From Aralia elata (lineage: Eukaryota > Streptophyta > Magnoliopsida > Apiales > Araliaceae), in assembly GCA_034770075.1 (NCBI GenBank), contig CM068382.1:6108001-6172000 (forward strand): 64,000 bases of DNA. The letters run 5' to 3'. A program made the position numbers and the translations under genes. How positions within the stretch are numbered: position 1 is the stretch's first letter; each line of letters opens with the position of its first letter. Shown here piece after piece: positions 34,882 through 47,600 of this stretch. Below the pieces are notes generated by a model, which was not told the origin of the DNA, did no database searches, and saw only the letters and a program-made list of their open reading frames with translations.

Positions 34882-36492
34882 TATTAAAGTTTATATAAGA
34901 TACATAAATTTTATATCCAAAGTGAGAGTGTCCTTTAAAAATCAAAGTTTCTTTATAAAATAATAATAATATACCTGAATGAAAGATAATCAATGGTCAA
35001 ATCATATCTTACTTAAATATAACCGGGCGTGCAATTCTTAATTATGTACTCATATAGTTTGAAACTCGTATCACCTTGCACCATATATAATTGTTGATTA
35101 ATTGGCAAAATTGAAATATCAGCAATTAGGAGAGTGACACAACCCCCAATATATTTACGTACAAAATGAACAACAGTAATTTAATTATTTGGGTGCATAG
35201 AAGGAAGGGAAAAATATTCTTGCAAAAAAAGGAGTGATGACCTTTGACATGTGGCCTATATATAAATCCACATCATATCAGGGTTTACATATTCAAAGAT
35301 GGATGCAAATTAGTCTTCAAGTTTGACATATAAACACCCCCCAAATTAGCATAAATAATTATGTACTGTACTACCATAGTATTCTTATTCCTATACAATC
35401 ACGTACGTTATTGATTTGACGCTATAGGTAGATCCTTCAAATTATTAGTATGATTCTATGTTGTTAAATATCTTGTATCTGTTTTGGCTTCTTCCAGTAC
35501 CGTACAAGACGTTCCCCTCCAATCACTTCTTATAAATAAAACTGTAAGTAACAAAGTTAGATATCTTATATTTCTTTATTTTGGGTATACTTTTTCTTGG
35601 TGTTTTTTTTATGTCGTAAAATTAGATTTTATACTAATGAATTCTAACTCTAGTGGTATCGGTACACCGCTCATTCTCTAAAATATGCATAACGTTCAAA
35701 TTTAATTAGGATTCGCTTTCATAAACCTGAAGGGGTGTATTTCTTGTAAGGTTAGGTTAATGTTCCCTGTCTTGTCGCACATGTTGATAAATTTCAGGTT
35801 GATAATAAATTTAGTTTAAGACTAAGATTTGTGATTTAAGTGTTTTTATTTCCTTTTTCTTTTATAACTGTGGAATCTGCATTCGCTAGAATTGTAAGGA
35901 CAAGAGGAGTGTTTACAGCTTAATATATTTCCCTTGGAGTATTGTTGTTACACATTCAAAAGACTTTCACAAAAAACAAATTAAAAAAATGTTAAATTGT
36001 AATAATACATGGATATATAGAGTGGATGGTTATAAGTAAAACACACATCAATCATTTAGTATCTATCTAGTATCCATTAATATTTTGTCATCAAATTAGT
36101 TTTGAGATCAAGTGAATTAGGCTGGTGTGTTACAGGGATTGAGATTATTCAACTTTATTAATCATGGAAATAATTATACAGAGAGAGAGAGAGAGAGCAC
36201 ACCGTCTCACCATTAGTTAATCAAGAAAACTAAAGTTAATCAAGAAAAATAAAGTAAGTAACGTTAACTCTACTCTCACTCCAAATCTCACATGGCACCG
36301 TTGACTCCATCATCACTTTAATTCATTATACTTAATTCTGTTCTTAACAAACCCACCCAGTTCACACGCTTAATACTTTCTAAACCACAACTACGATAAT
36401 ACTATAATAATTACAAAAAAGACAAACAAACAAACAGTTTGAAATTAAAGTTGAGAGAGCATTAATTAATACTCCTATTAATTAATTAAGTA

Positions 36493-36700
36493 CTATGTCC
36501 AAAGGGACTCTCTCTTTAGAGGATCCTGCATTACATTAATATTGGTAGAGGAACCAAAACTGAGGAATTGGGGAAGGACGTTGTCCAAGCTATTACTCGA
36601 TAAAAGAACTGATTTCTCATCTGGGTTCATATTCATCATCATTTGAGTTGGTGTTGTAATTGGTATGTTAGAAGTATGCTGATGATGATGATGATGATCT

Positions 36701-36733
<33 letters not shown>

Positions 36734-37000
36734 TGCATCTGGAAGCATAATATCTCTGCTTGTGCAACTGCTAGCTGCATTTGTAACTGAGATACTTGAT
36801 TCTGCAAGTAGGAGATTGCCCCAACACAACCGTATACAGGGTCTCTCATTCTTGCGTTCCCTTCGAAAACTAAACTGCTCACAGCATCTCCCCTCTGATG
36901 AACAGGAAGCTCCTGATCCAAAATTAATTAAACAATTAATACCCAAAATCATCAAACACTATTGCTTGCTTTCAAACCAGTTACTTTTTACTAATTGGAC

Positions 37001-37038
<38 letters not shown>

Positions 37039-37483
37039 TGCATATAAATACAAGAATACACATATATCAGGAAAAAATTCACAGTTCCAACTTTTTTATA
37101 TATTTTACAGAACAAAAAAAAATCAATTACCAATGCAACTTTTTCCGTATCATCTACATAAAAAAATAAAAAGAAAAAAAGAAAAAAAAAGTTGCATATA
37201 TCCTTGGTGTTTTTCCGCGATTTTGTGCCAGACAATCATTATTGATATAAATATATATGTACATAATTAAACATATGCATATATATATAGAGAGAGAGAG
37301 ATGAGAGAAAGAGAGAGAGGGAGGGACCTGCAACATCTTGCTGACATTGCTAGCACCAAAAACCTTGTGAACAATGGCAAACTTATGAGGGTCATCGGGA
37401 GGGAAGTAAGGGGCAAAGATGCAGTCCTTGGCGCAGCGGCGTCTCAACAACTTACAGGAGGCACAAGGTGAGGTTCCTCCCAT
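36493..37483 (-). CDS. LBD12: LOB-domain transcription factor, LBD12-like
   Basis: Class I LOB/AS2-domain DNA-binding protein of 191 residues. Exon 1 (37483-37328) and exon 2 (36912-36493) join in phase 0. The LOB domain opens with the zinc-binding CX2CX6CX3C block CASCKLLRRRCAKDC (Cys7, 10, 17, 21), followed by the GAS block (FGASNVSKMLQELPVHQR) and the coiled-coil YLQNQVSQLQMQLAVAQAEI near 87-106. After it come 12 consecutive Gln (112-123), Asp, and five His (125-129), then a Met/Asn-rich tail. Length, intron position and neighbours fit LBD12 (ASL5) rather than other class I members. Family members control organ boundaries and lateral organ development. The intron holds (AT)n and (GA)n repeats. 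Confidence 0.9.
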
Positions 37484-37598
37484 TTCTAAATTCTAATTGC
37501 TCAAAACTAACAGATTGAATAAACTTTTGTGGAGGAAATTAAGGAAGGAGAAAATTGTTGGTAGAACAAGTTGGGAGAGAATAATAAGCTTGTAAGCC

Positions 37599-37606
37599 TA
37601 TTTATA
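37599..37606 (-). promoter_or_regulatory. TATA box of the LBD12-like gene
   Basis: TATAAATA on the minus strand, 116 bases upstream of the ATG. Transcription about 30 bases downstream would give a leader of roughly 85 nt. Inferred from motif and position only. Confidence 0.5.
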
Positions 37607-38433
37607 ATGGTTAATTTAAGTGTAGAATGAGTCTATAATATTAAATTTATTTAAAATTTGAAGCCATCTTATCAAACAAATAATGGTTAATTAAAGTGTA
37701 GACTGGATCTATAATATTAAATTAATTTAAACTTTGAAGCCGTCTTATTAAACAAATATTATCCATGATTAACAAGGTTATGTAGCATTAGAGAAATAGA
37801 GGTTGGAGTTCTTTCAGTTTGAAGAAAACTGCCAATGTAATTTACACGTAAAGTTACAATTTTAGACTGCTGGATCAGGGGTCTCACAGCAGCTGTCAAT
37901 GGGCAATTTGGTCAGTTTGCACATTAAGAATAATAAAATTAAAAAAAAATAAAAGTATGTTATATGCAGCATTGCGCAGAATCAAGGGCGAAGGGAGACC
38001 ACCGCCTTGGCCCGTGTTGTGTTGGCTACGTAGCCCGTGTAATTCTTTAGTCTCCACGTTCATGTTTGACTCTTCTCTATCTATCTCTATGTGCTATACT
38101 GCTATGCTTAGTTGTTAAGTACTGTATGAATTAAATTAAACAATTTTTATATTGCATTACACTTAAATTTTAAGGTATTTATTAAAGAAATAGTCTTACT
38201 CGTCCAAACACAATATTCCCACTTGACTTTTTCATTTAATTTTACACGTATTAAGGTTTACGACGACAAATATAATATATTTCAATTACGTTTTCCTAAC
38301 AACAAAATTTACTTAAAGTTTTATACAGAAGAAAATGTATTATATAACAAAATTATGTCTAATTGTGACCTTTACACCCCTTATTATGCTTAAGTGAATA
38401 TTTGGTTTGAAATTTGGAAACTTTAGAGTCTAA

Positions 38434-38647
38434 GGTGATGTTTGATTGCATCTTAATACATCTTAATAGTCCACCTCTTTATGCATTTTAACAGCTCACA
38501 TCTTTGTATTAAGAGGTCCTCTGAATAGTTAAGATACAAATATGAGTCTAAACTATTCAGAGGACCTCTTAATACAAAAATATGGACTCTTAATATGTAT
38601 TAAGAGGTAGATTGTTAAGATGCATTAAGATGCAATCAAACACCACC
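38434..38647. mobile_element. Tourist-like MITE (PIF/Harbinger type)
   Basis: 214 bp foldback. Inverted ends GGTGATGTTTGATTGCATCT and complement AGATGCAATCAAACACCACC, with TAA on both sides (38431-38433, 38648-38650), the PIF/Harbinger target site. The centre ACTATTCAGAGGACCTCTTA pairs with TAAGAGGTCCTCTGAATAGT, so nearly the whole element is one hairpin. Confidence 0.85.
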
Positions 38648-39342
38648 TAAATGTGCTTAAGAATCTTATTTATTTTACAAACTCAAATTTCAATTGCAAC
38701 TTACTACAAACAGACACAATATTTGGATAAATTATCGCGACGCTCCAAAAGTTAGATGATATTAAATTTAAGGACTCAAATAATCTGTTATTATTGAATT
38801 AATTGATCAGACCCTTGTGGTTGTAATAAAATATAAATTCGACTCTTCTGGTTCTAGAGATTCTATGAAATTTCTCAGAATCTCAGCCCTATGACACTAA
38901 TATTAAATTAAATGATTTTATTAATTAATATTCACCCCCATCCTACACATCACTCTCTCTCTCTCTCTCTCGATCTGCATTAGTTTGTTTCTTTAAATTT
39001 AGGACTCTTTTCTTTCCTTAACAACTACCGCCTAATTCAATCTCAATAATACCTTTATTTCCTTAACAACCACCGCCTAATTCAATCTCAATATAATAGA
39101 TAATGAATATGGGAGAAATAACAAAATTATTATTTTGAACAAACTCTTCTCCTTCATCAACAGTAATGGTACATGTGTTATATTATTGTTATTTATTCGA
39201 TTCACTAAAATCGAAGTTTTGTTTTATATCAATGAATTGATTATTTGTGTTGTGCAATATAATTTTATTAGTTGTTGTGTGACTTTCTTCGAAGGAAATA
39301 GTTGTGGCATGACTCTCTTTTAACTTAATGGTCTATTTGGTA

Positions 39343-39631
39343 CTTCCTCCGTCTCATCTCAAGATAAAAATGTTGGTTCATTTTTTGTGCCTATTAAAAA
39401 GAAGATAAAATGACAAAATTGTCCATATTTAAATTCTCATTTAATTGCATAATTTTTTGCACATGATTAGTAATACTCCATAAATATGCATAGAAAATAG
39501 AAATATGACAATTAATACTAAGGGTATTATGAGCAAATTATTGTAAAAAATAGATTATTTAAGGTAAGTAGACATTTAACTTGGGACTACCTAAAATAGT
39601 AATAAAGATTTTTATTCTAGGACGGAGGGAG
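39343..39631. mobile_element. Stowaway-like MITE, family C
   Basis: CTTCCTCCGTCTCATCTCAA at the left and complement ...TTCTAGGACGGAGGGAG at the right, TA at 39341-39342 and 39632-39633. A truncated relative starts at 51675. Confidence 0.75.
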
Positions 39632-41322
39632 TATTATAATGGAACAATGAATAACAATGATAGAAAAATGACGTAATAACACATCCATCAAACTTTCATT
39701 CTATTGAGGTATATATGGGCATTATAAGATCAATGCTTTTGTGTTGATTTCTGAAATTGGATTTATATTTTTTATGTTGATTTAATTCAATGAGTTTTCA
39801 GGGACGAAAGAGGATAATGAGAGACAAATTAATGCCGATATGGATGATGAAGAGAAAAATTAGGCTGCTGGTTGTTAAAGAAAGAAAATAGTCCTAGAAT
39901 TAAGGAAATAACTAAATGGAGACTCCAGAGAGTGATGTGTAGCGTGGGGGTGATTATTAATTAATGGTTAATATTACATATCATTTTGTTAACCATTGAT
40001 CTTAAATATAGGGTTCAGATGTAAAGAAATTCATAATGTAAATTACCATAAAAACTCTAGAAAAGCCGGATCGTAAAGGATTATAAAATATTAAAATCTT
40101 ATTTAAGACCTACATAAATAATATTCCTTTCGTTTCATTATGTATAACAGTTTTATGTCTGTTTAAGACAAACGCATGTCAAAATTATTCCAAATATTAT
40201 ATTTCAAAATATAAAATTTGTTTGAGAATCATTTTAAAATTTGAAACCTCTGGTATTGCTTTTTTAAATAACAAATAAGACTTTCAACTCCAAATGGAGC
40301 TTGTTAATACTACTAGGTAGATATTTAGAGAGTTTAGGGGGTTAGGGTTTAGTAAATAGCATTGCTGTGTTGAAAGGATGCAAAACCCTAAACCAGTGGG
40401 AAAGAGATGGGCTCGACGTGAATGTTTGTTGGCGGACATTCACATGCAAGCACAAAAATGATACATACACCTCTCTATCATTTATCAAAGATCACATCCC
40501 AATTTGGTTAAACAATTAAGTGCTAGACAAGGCACAGAAAACACCAAAATTTGACCCCCTTGGAGCTAGCTGCTACCCTAAAATTTTGTTTTTTATAAAT
40601 AAAAGACAAGGTTTCATACCAGGCTTGTTTCTCAAGAACAATATCTGCCCATGAACATAAACATTTGTATTGGATACTTCCATTCATCGAAAGCAAACAA
40701 CTCCATTAAAATGGCACTGAACACCTTACCTCTATTTTCTAATTTCCAAAAAAACAAAAAGGAACACCTCACCTAACCTCAACTCTGAATTCTTTATACC
40801 CTAATTTAAAGAACTTAATGGCCCTTGTAAACATATTAATGAGTGGGGAAAATGGGAAATATATATAATTAATATGGGTATCACGTTAGAATTCTTTTTA
40901 CTGCTGTAATCTTTTGTATTTTGTTCAACTATGTATGTGCAAAGTATGTACAAGACTGCTGACTATTTGTATTTATCAGTTTAGGGACTATTGAGCAACG
41001 GTTAATCTACTATACATGTAGATTTTAGTCAATGAATACAAATGCAAAATCATCACACATGTGCTGATGTGCATGCATCTGGAAATACACAAGAAAGTAT
41101 TTGATTAGGATCCCAGAATGTCTTAGTCAAAATATTACTATTTACTATAAGCCGAACAAATTTTGAATTATTTTGATAAGAACAATGTATCGTCGACAAG
41201 GCCAAAATGCTTAAGCTTTATTTAACATCTAACTGAGATATAATATTCATCATTTTTCCAAACTTTACAAGGAGCAAACGAACTCCAGAATTCCAGAGAA
41301 ATGTGAAAGACGTAAGAAACTA

Positions 41323-41580
41323 CTCCCTCCGTCCCAAATTAATTGCTCAATTTTGACCATTTTAAGTCAAATTGACTATTTTTAGAACTAATCTTTTTAC
41401 TATTTTTTGCTAAAATATAGGTGAAGAGATTATAACCAAAAGAAAGTATATACAATTTATTACTAACTCCAATTTTTATAATTTTAGAAATATATTTATA
41501 TATGCTTAATTATTAATTCTAAAAATAGTCAATTGGACTTAAAATGAGCAAAATTGAGCAATTAATTTGGGACGGAGTGA
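41323..41580. mobile_element. Stowaway-like MITE, family A copy 2
   Basis: CTCCCTCCGTCCCAAATTAA at the left, complement ...TTAATTTGGGACGGAGTGA at the right, TA at 41321-41322 and 41581-41582. Very close to 26391-26647 along its whole length, including the pairing of internal arms. Confidence 0.85.
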
Positions 41581-42366
41581 TAAATTATATGTACAAAAAC
41601 TAGAACAATTACTTAGTTTAATCAAAGAAAATAAGAATTGCATCCTATTCGGAGCATTAAGTTGCTCTTTTTGGCATCCTGGATATATATCATTATACTT
41701 GGTTTTACATCGTTGCTGATAAATTATATATATTTATTCAAAGAAAAATTATTGCTAAATAAATTTTAAAACCTCATAAGTGATCAATAGTATGTATAAT
41801 AACACATAAGTCCAACCCATCCATGAACCATGTTGCGTCCATGGACTGCAGTGGAACTCTAAATCCTCAGCTTATCTCCATATATAATAATAATTAAGAA
41901 CGACAACGACGATTATTATTATAAACAAAACAAGGCCACCAAGAATTTAATGCAGACCAGTTAATGAGATCCAGCATGAAGCTAAGGTCAAGAGAATTAA
42001 ATAAAATAAAATTATGTTTCTGGAAGTACGAAAACTAAATTAATATAGAAAGATAATTCATTTAGCTTGAGGTCACATGCAATTAGATTAAGTATGCTGT
42101 AGCAGTCTGAATTACCATTATGTTGGCAAACATGGAAAAGATTCCACATGAGGGTATGCAACACATCTACATTCAATCTAATATTAGCTCGTACTTGTGT
42201 ATCGCGAGGTTTCTGAATAACTTCACCTAAAATTATAAGAGTTGTAAAACCCTAAAACTGATTCCCTCTATCTTGCATTTAATGCTTTCCACATGATTCC
42301 AAACTTCTAATCTTCTATTCCGAGAAAAACAGCACACTTTCCCTAGTTGTCGTGGCTTATTTGATA

Positions 42367-42630
42367 CTCCCTCTTACCCATAATACATGACGTTTTAGAG
42401 TTTGACACAACCATTAACGAAATGATTATATAGCATTAAATATAGTATTAATTGTCTATAATACCATTTATCATAATTATCTCATACACTCTCTCTCTCA
42501 TTTGTAACATTTTCCCATAAGGGGTAATTTTGGAAAAATTGTACTTAATTCTCCTAGATTATATAAAACGTCAAATAATTTGGAACAAATGAAATCATCT
42601 AAAACGTCATATATTATGGAACGGAGGGAG
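42367..42630. mobile_element. Stowaway-like MITE, family D
   Basis: CTCCCTCTTACCCATAATAC at the left and complement ...ATTATGGAACGGAGGGAG at the right, with TA at 42365-42366 and 42631-42632. AACGTCAT motifs pair next to the ends. Confidence 0.75.
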
Positions 42631-43840
42631 TACTTGATAGCAGTAATATCTTGGTTCCAAAATTAGAGAAATGATTGACTTTTAAAATATTAGCTAAGAA
42701 TTTAAGGGTGGTGGTGTAATGTTAGATATGATAATAAAAAAAGACTAATTAATAACATAATACCACTCTATATATTCCTAAAATAGAAATATATCTCTAG
42801 TTTAAAAAGGATATAAAAGGAGAATATATCTCTAATTTTGAAAAGGAAAGAGTTATGATTTTAAATAAAATTGTCTTATTAACTAAGTCTATGTTTTATC
42901 GTAGACTAATAAAAAATGGGACCTCTTTGTTGAATTTTCTCAATTGTATTACCTCACAAAACGCGTACTTTTCACCTTCAGTTTCAGTTTTGAGTTTCAA
43001 GTTCAAACCCCTACGGTCTAGGAAGAAGAGATAGGAGTCAGGATGAGAACCTTGTAAACTTAGTTTAATATGCTTCACCAGTGTTTTTAAAGTTTAATGA
43101 ATAAAGTATGAGAAAAAACAGACATCTTTCACCGTCTTAGAGGAAATAAAACATGCGAGCTCCAATGCAAACATTAAATGCGCGTGGTGATATGGAAGAT
43201 TCGATTTTTGGGATATGCATGGTGTTCCAATTCTAAAATTGTGGATATTAGATGCAATCTTTGGCAATAGCAATCTCCCTAGTAGGGGATAGAAGAGGAA
43301 CTTACCTGGGGTCCAATTGCTGGAACAGAGTGGCGGTTGGATTTCCAATGAGGGGAGCTCTATCCAAATTCCAAACTGTAAAATTTGTTTACCTTTTCGG
43401 AAGAAAAAAATTTAGAGTAGGCAGAGCTGCACAAGCAATAGGCATGTGATTGCATGAAAAAAGGAGCCTGCGCTAATAGTTACTGCAAATGCACCCTTTC
43501 TAACTTAGAATTTAGTATAGCTCATCTACGAGAATTAGTGCCACTAACGTAAAGTTCACTATGGAAATATACGGAATATTTTTATTTTGGCGTAAACCAA
43601 TAAGAATTCTGGAATTCATGTATGTTCATTGTTCCCAGTGCTGGAATGAAGTTGGACATGAGATACTGCCAACCTACTTATGATGATCAATAGAAATGTA
43701 AATTACCTTAAATGGGTGATATAGAGCTGACTGCTGACCCAACAGAACGCCAAATTCAATAACAAGCCCAATCCAGGGCCATCTCTAAATAGAAAAAAAT
43801 ACAAAATATCTTAATACTTAATATAACTCTTCAAACCATG

Positions 43841-44196
43841 TTTGTTTGCAAAAACATGTTTGAGATTAGACTATTTTGTCTTAATTTAACACAACTTCGG
43901 ACTATTTAATCCTTTGACGAGGGACTATTAATCTCTCATTGTGAAACTATTAGTCCCATAAAACCATTTGATAGCTTATGAGGGGGCTATTAATCCCATA
44001 TTCATCATGAGATTATATAATCCCTCATAAATAACCTTAGAAATGACAAAAAAATATCCATAAGACTATTTAAAGGACTATTAATCTCCCATTGTGGGAA
44101 AAAATGGTTCGAAGTAGTGTTAAATTAAAACGAAGTAGTGTTAAATTAAAACAAATAGGCCGAAGTATCCCAAGCATTTTTTTTTTTGCAAACAAA
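43841..44196. mobile_element. Possible TIR element
   Basis: TTTGTTTGCAAAAA at 43841 recurs inverted at about 44183-44196. The interior has repeated GACTATTAATC and a tandem CGAAGTAGTGTTAAATTAAA pair (44110-44152). No target duplication was found, so boundaries are tentative. Confidence 0.4.
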
Positions 44197-44612
44197 TATA
44201 GCCTTGTTTATTCATGAATTGATGGTATTGTAAAATGATGAGCATTCAACTACATAAGTTTGATATCCTAGAAAAAATGTTGTGCATGAGCACACAAAAT
44301 GGAATTATTAAATGAATTGGTCGTAAATCTGTCACGGATATCATCTATAAGGAATGCCCCAAGCTTATGTGAGCAACTTCTAATTATCTTGGAAAGAAAT
44401 AGATTTCAATAGACAATTTATGAGTTAGTATTATCATCAAAATATTTTTCAAGGTATCAACCCCCTATGAGAAGCTCTTACAGCATCAAACGGTTTCCAA
44501 TTTCAAGCACCACAGTACATGGCATAGAAAGACCGTGCCTGCATTAGTGAGCAAGTCGTTTAAGCCAATGCCATAGGCCAAGAGCACAAAGGAAAGTAGA
44601 ATATACCTCACC

Positions 44613-47600
44613 TCAACATTGAGTTGCAGGTGATTTTTGCAGGCTGCAGTGTTCTTGCAATTTTCGTTTATTACGCTTCTTAATCCCATTTCTGAATAGA
44701 GTGCTTGCAAAACATCGTCTTTCTTTATAAACTGGAGAATGATGTATGCTATGCTCAAGTGTTTTCTTTTTCAAGTACTCTGCCGCCTGTGCCTGAACTG
44801 ATTTCTCAACCAAAAAAAAAACTCTAAAAATAAATAAAACTATTTGCAATGGTTATTGATGACGGATCAGTGGTTAGCCAAAATCCTATTTGAACAATTA
44901 AACTTAAGAACTTCAGATTCAGTTAATTTCTATTAGAAGCAGTACAAGCATAATAAATAAAAAGGTTTTAATATGGATAATCAAACTAGCAAAAGCTTAT
45001 CCTAATGGGCTATGCAGCTAGGTTGTAAACTACTCGGATCTTCTCCTTACAGAACCTTGATCCTGTTCAGTGCTTCAACAAATTGTAGACTGAGATGTCA
45101 AATTCATTAAATCTCTAATCTCATACATATGGGATTTCAAAATATCACATTCCTTAGATCTCTAATCTCATGTAGATCGGATGTCAAAATTCAAGATGCA
45201 AGTCAAATAATCATATGAAGCATTTAAGAAAGCATACAGTAGACCTAAACTGATATAATGCTATTTGTACCAATATATCAGAGGCTCATAACTCCATTCT
45301 CACTCTGCCAAATTTACATGATGGAAATATGTCATTTTCAATTATATATTAAGACGATTCCGTGACTTAAAAAAAAAGAAGAGATAAGCGTCTCACTGAC
45401 TTTTGGTCACCTCATCTACACTCTGAACCACCTCAATTGCATTTCATGATAAATCTGCATTCATCTGTTGGCAACTGGATGCCATGTCATATAGTGTAAG
45501 GTATTGCTGATGATATACATGAAAAACGCACATAATGTTTTAGCTCATAAAATTCCTAAGTTTTTTTTTTTTTACAAATTTCCCTGGATTCATTTGAACA
45601 ACAATAATTAAGAAAATGCAAATATTATCCTCTGATCCTACATCAATCAAACTATAAAACTCAAGAGGTCGTCAAAATAAACTCAAGAAGCTATCGCAAA
45701 CTGTTATAAAGCAATGCAGGCTCTTTTGATTTGCTGCAACAAATAAAAACATGTATCCCCAGCATTACATAAACCTCGAGTAGTTAAAAAAGCTCCACTA
45801 CAACTTCCCATATAATATATGAGGTATATAACTACTCGAAATAATTTCTTTAAAGATAAATATTTCGTGAATATAAATTATTTTGTGCTCATTTACTAAA
45901 ATAGAGATTTCCCCATTGTCAGAAGCTAGCATTAATACCATTTCCACTGCAATATTACCTCTTATCTAAAATAGTGTTACACTTGCACAAACTTACGATA
46001 AAGAACTAAGGCTATTAGCCATGGAGACTAATTAAAGCCCTAAAAGGGTGGACTCTAGCTGTCATGATCAGCTACAAGTATATAAAAGCAAGATTCAGGC
46101 ATCATGAACAGGTGGCACCATAAGTTGTTTACCAACAATCCTAGCTTTGTCCTAGAGGATTGATGGTGAGCAAGTAATACTACCTATCAATCTATTGCTG
46201 CTTACAGCTGAATAAACTTGATCCTATAAGACCACAAGCATTTTAATATGAGGTTCAACATGCAGCAAAGTGAACAAATTTCTAAAATGCATTAGTTAGA
46301 AGCTGACCCACCAGGACACCAATTAGCCCCAAACATATCAACACTTGAAATTGAAAAAATTATCTAGTAGGTTCAAAGTATCGGCCGTTACGCTGAAATA
46401 TCAGCGTATCAGCGCAAAATTAGGAATTATTTATGTAAAGGGTAATTTTCGGCGAAATTTTGACAACTCAGCGTAACGTACCAGTTTCGGACCAAATAAA
46501 AGAGAAATCACGGCGTAAAGGAGAGAAACGCCAGCAAAAAAAAATTGAATATGCTGAAAGTATAAAAGGGACAAAAGAGAACGAACATTTCTCTATAAAT
46601 TATACTTAAATTGTACCTATGTAGTACCTAGTTAAGTATACCTTTAAAAAGGTGAAAAATTTATTTGTACTTCAAATATAGTTAGTTAAGTTAAATTGTA
46701 CTTAAAATATACATATATAGCACCTAGTTAAGTATAACTTTAAAAAATATATAAAAAATGCACTTAATATGTAATTAGTTAAGCTAACATGTATTTAAAT
46801 TATAATTAAATTATACCTATGGAGTACCAAGTTAAATACAACTTAAAAAAAATTGAACTTAAAATATACTTAGTTAAGTTATATTGTAATTAAATTATAC
46901 AGAACATGTGTGCTCAACCATTTGAGTTACGACAATATCAAGATCAACTTTATTCAAATGTAAAATTGATTAAACTTACCTACGAGATGCTTGTTTTATC
47001 ATTTGGACAGTGTTATGTGCACTAAATAGCGTTTTTTTTTAACTTAATTGGTTCGTCTTATTGTTCTTATTATTTAGAATTTATCCATAATTTTTTTACT
47101 TTTTTGAAGCTCTTAACTAGGTGCGTATTGCCCGAAACCGATACCGAGTCAAAAAATGACCGTCCGAAACACTTTGAACCATTCCCAAAGCTATTGTTGT
47201 GCATGCCTAGTTGTTATTGAAAGTAATATGCCCTCAAGCCAATTATATTTGATGTAATAAGCATTTACTTTGTAATCTTATTCAAATATTAATAATAGAA
47301 TAAAAGGCATATTTTATCCATGTTAATTGGTTGAATTAATAAATGTGATGAACCCATAGTTTTCGAGCAATGCTTTTAGAATCATGATGAGATCATGCTA
47401 GTGAGATCTAAATTCAAGAAAGCTCAAAACTAAAATGTTCCTAATCGATGGATCACTAATATTGGGATTACTGATCCGGATAGATTAGTACATACTATGC
47501 TTGATCTTTAGAAGATAATGATTGATCTCATAATCATTTGTGTGAAGACACTAAAGCAAGTATGTAGGTGCTTATTAGAGAATAAGTTCACTGAACGTGA

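Larger units (their letters stand above)
30171..36492. other. Intergenic region between the CCT and LBD genes
   Basis: About 6.3 kb without a supported gene. The part next to 30170 is the CCT gene's promoter. The rest holds a large inverted-repeat element, three Stowaway-like MITEs (one nested), a short TIR element and a (GA)n tract near 36181-36198. Confidence 0.45.
37607..44612. other. Intergenic region between LBD12 and DFO genes
   Basis: About 7 kb with no supported gene. It holds one Tourist-like and three Stowaway-like MITEs and a TIR element near 43841, plus a (CT)n tract at about 38950-38971. The block 42900-43450 is less AT-rich and has short open frames on both strands, but nothing recognisable. 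Confidence 0.4.

Noticed and set aside
35484..35681. 65-codon plus-strand frame starting MASSSTVQD
   Set aside because: Does not start with ATG in the DNA, has no homology that I recognise and ends in AT-rich sequence.
42896..43450. Overlapping open frames of 60-84 codons and a CAG|GTAAGT-like donor on the minus strand at about 43301
   Set aside because: No frame resembles a known protein, no consistent multi-exon model emerged, and frames open on both strands look like chance in a less AT-rich block.
44486..44758. 90-codon minus-strand frame overlapping the last DFO exon
   Set aside because: It is a different frame of the same exon plus 3' UTR, and the spliced phase selects the frame ending at 44613.
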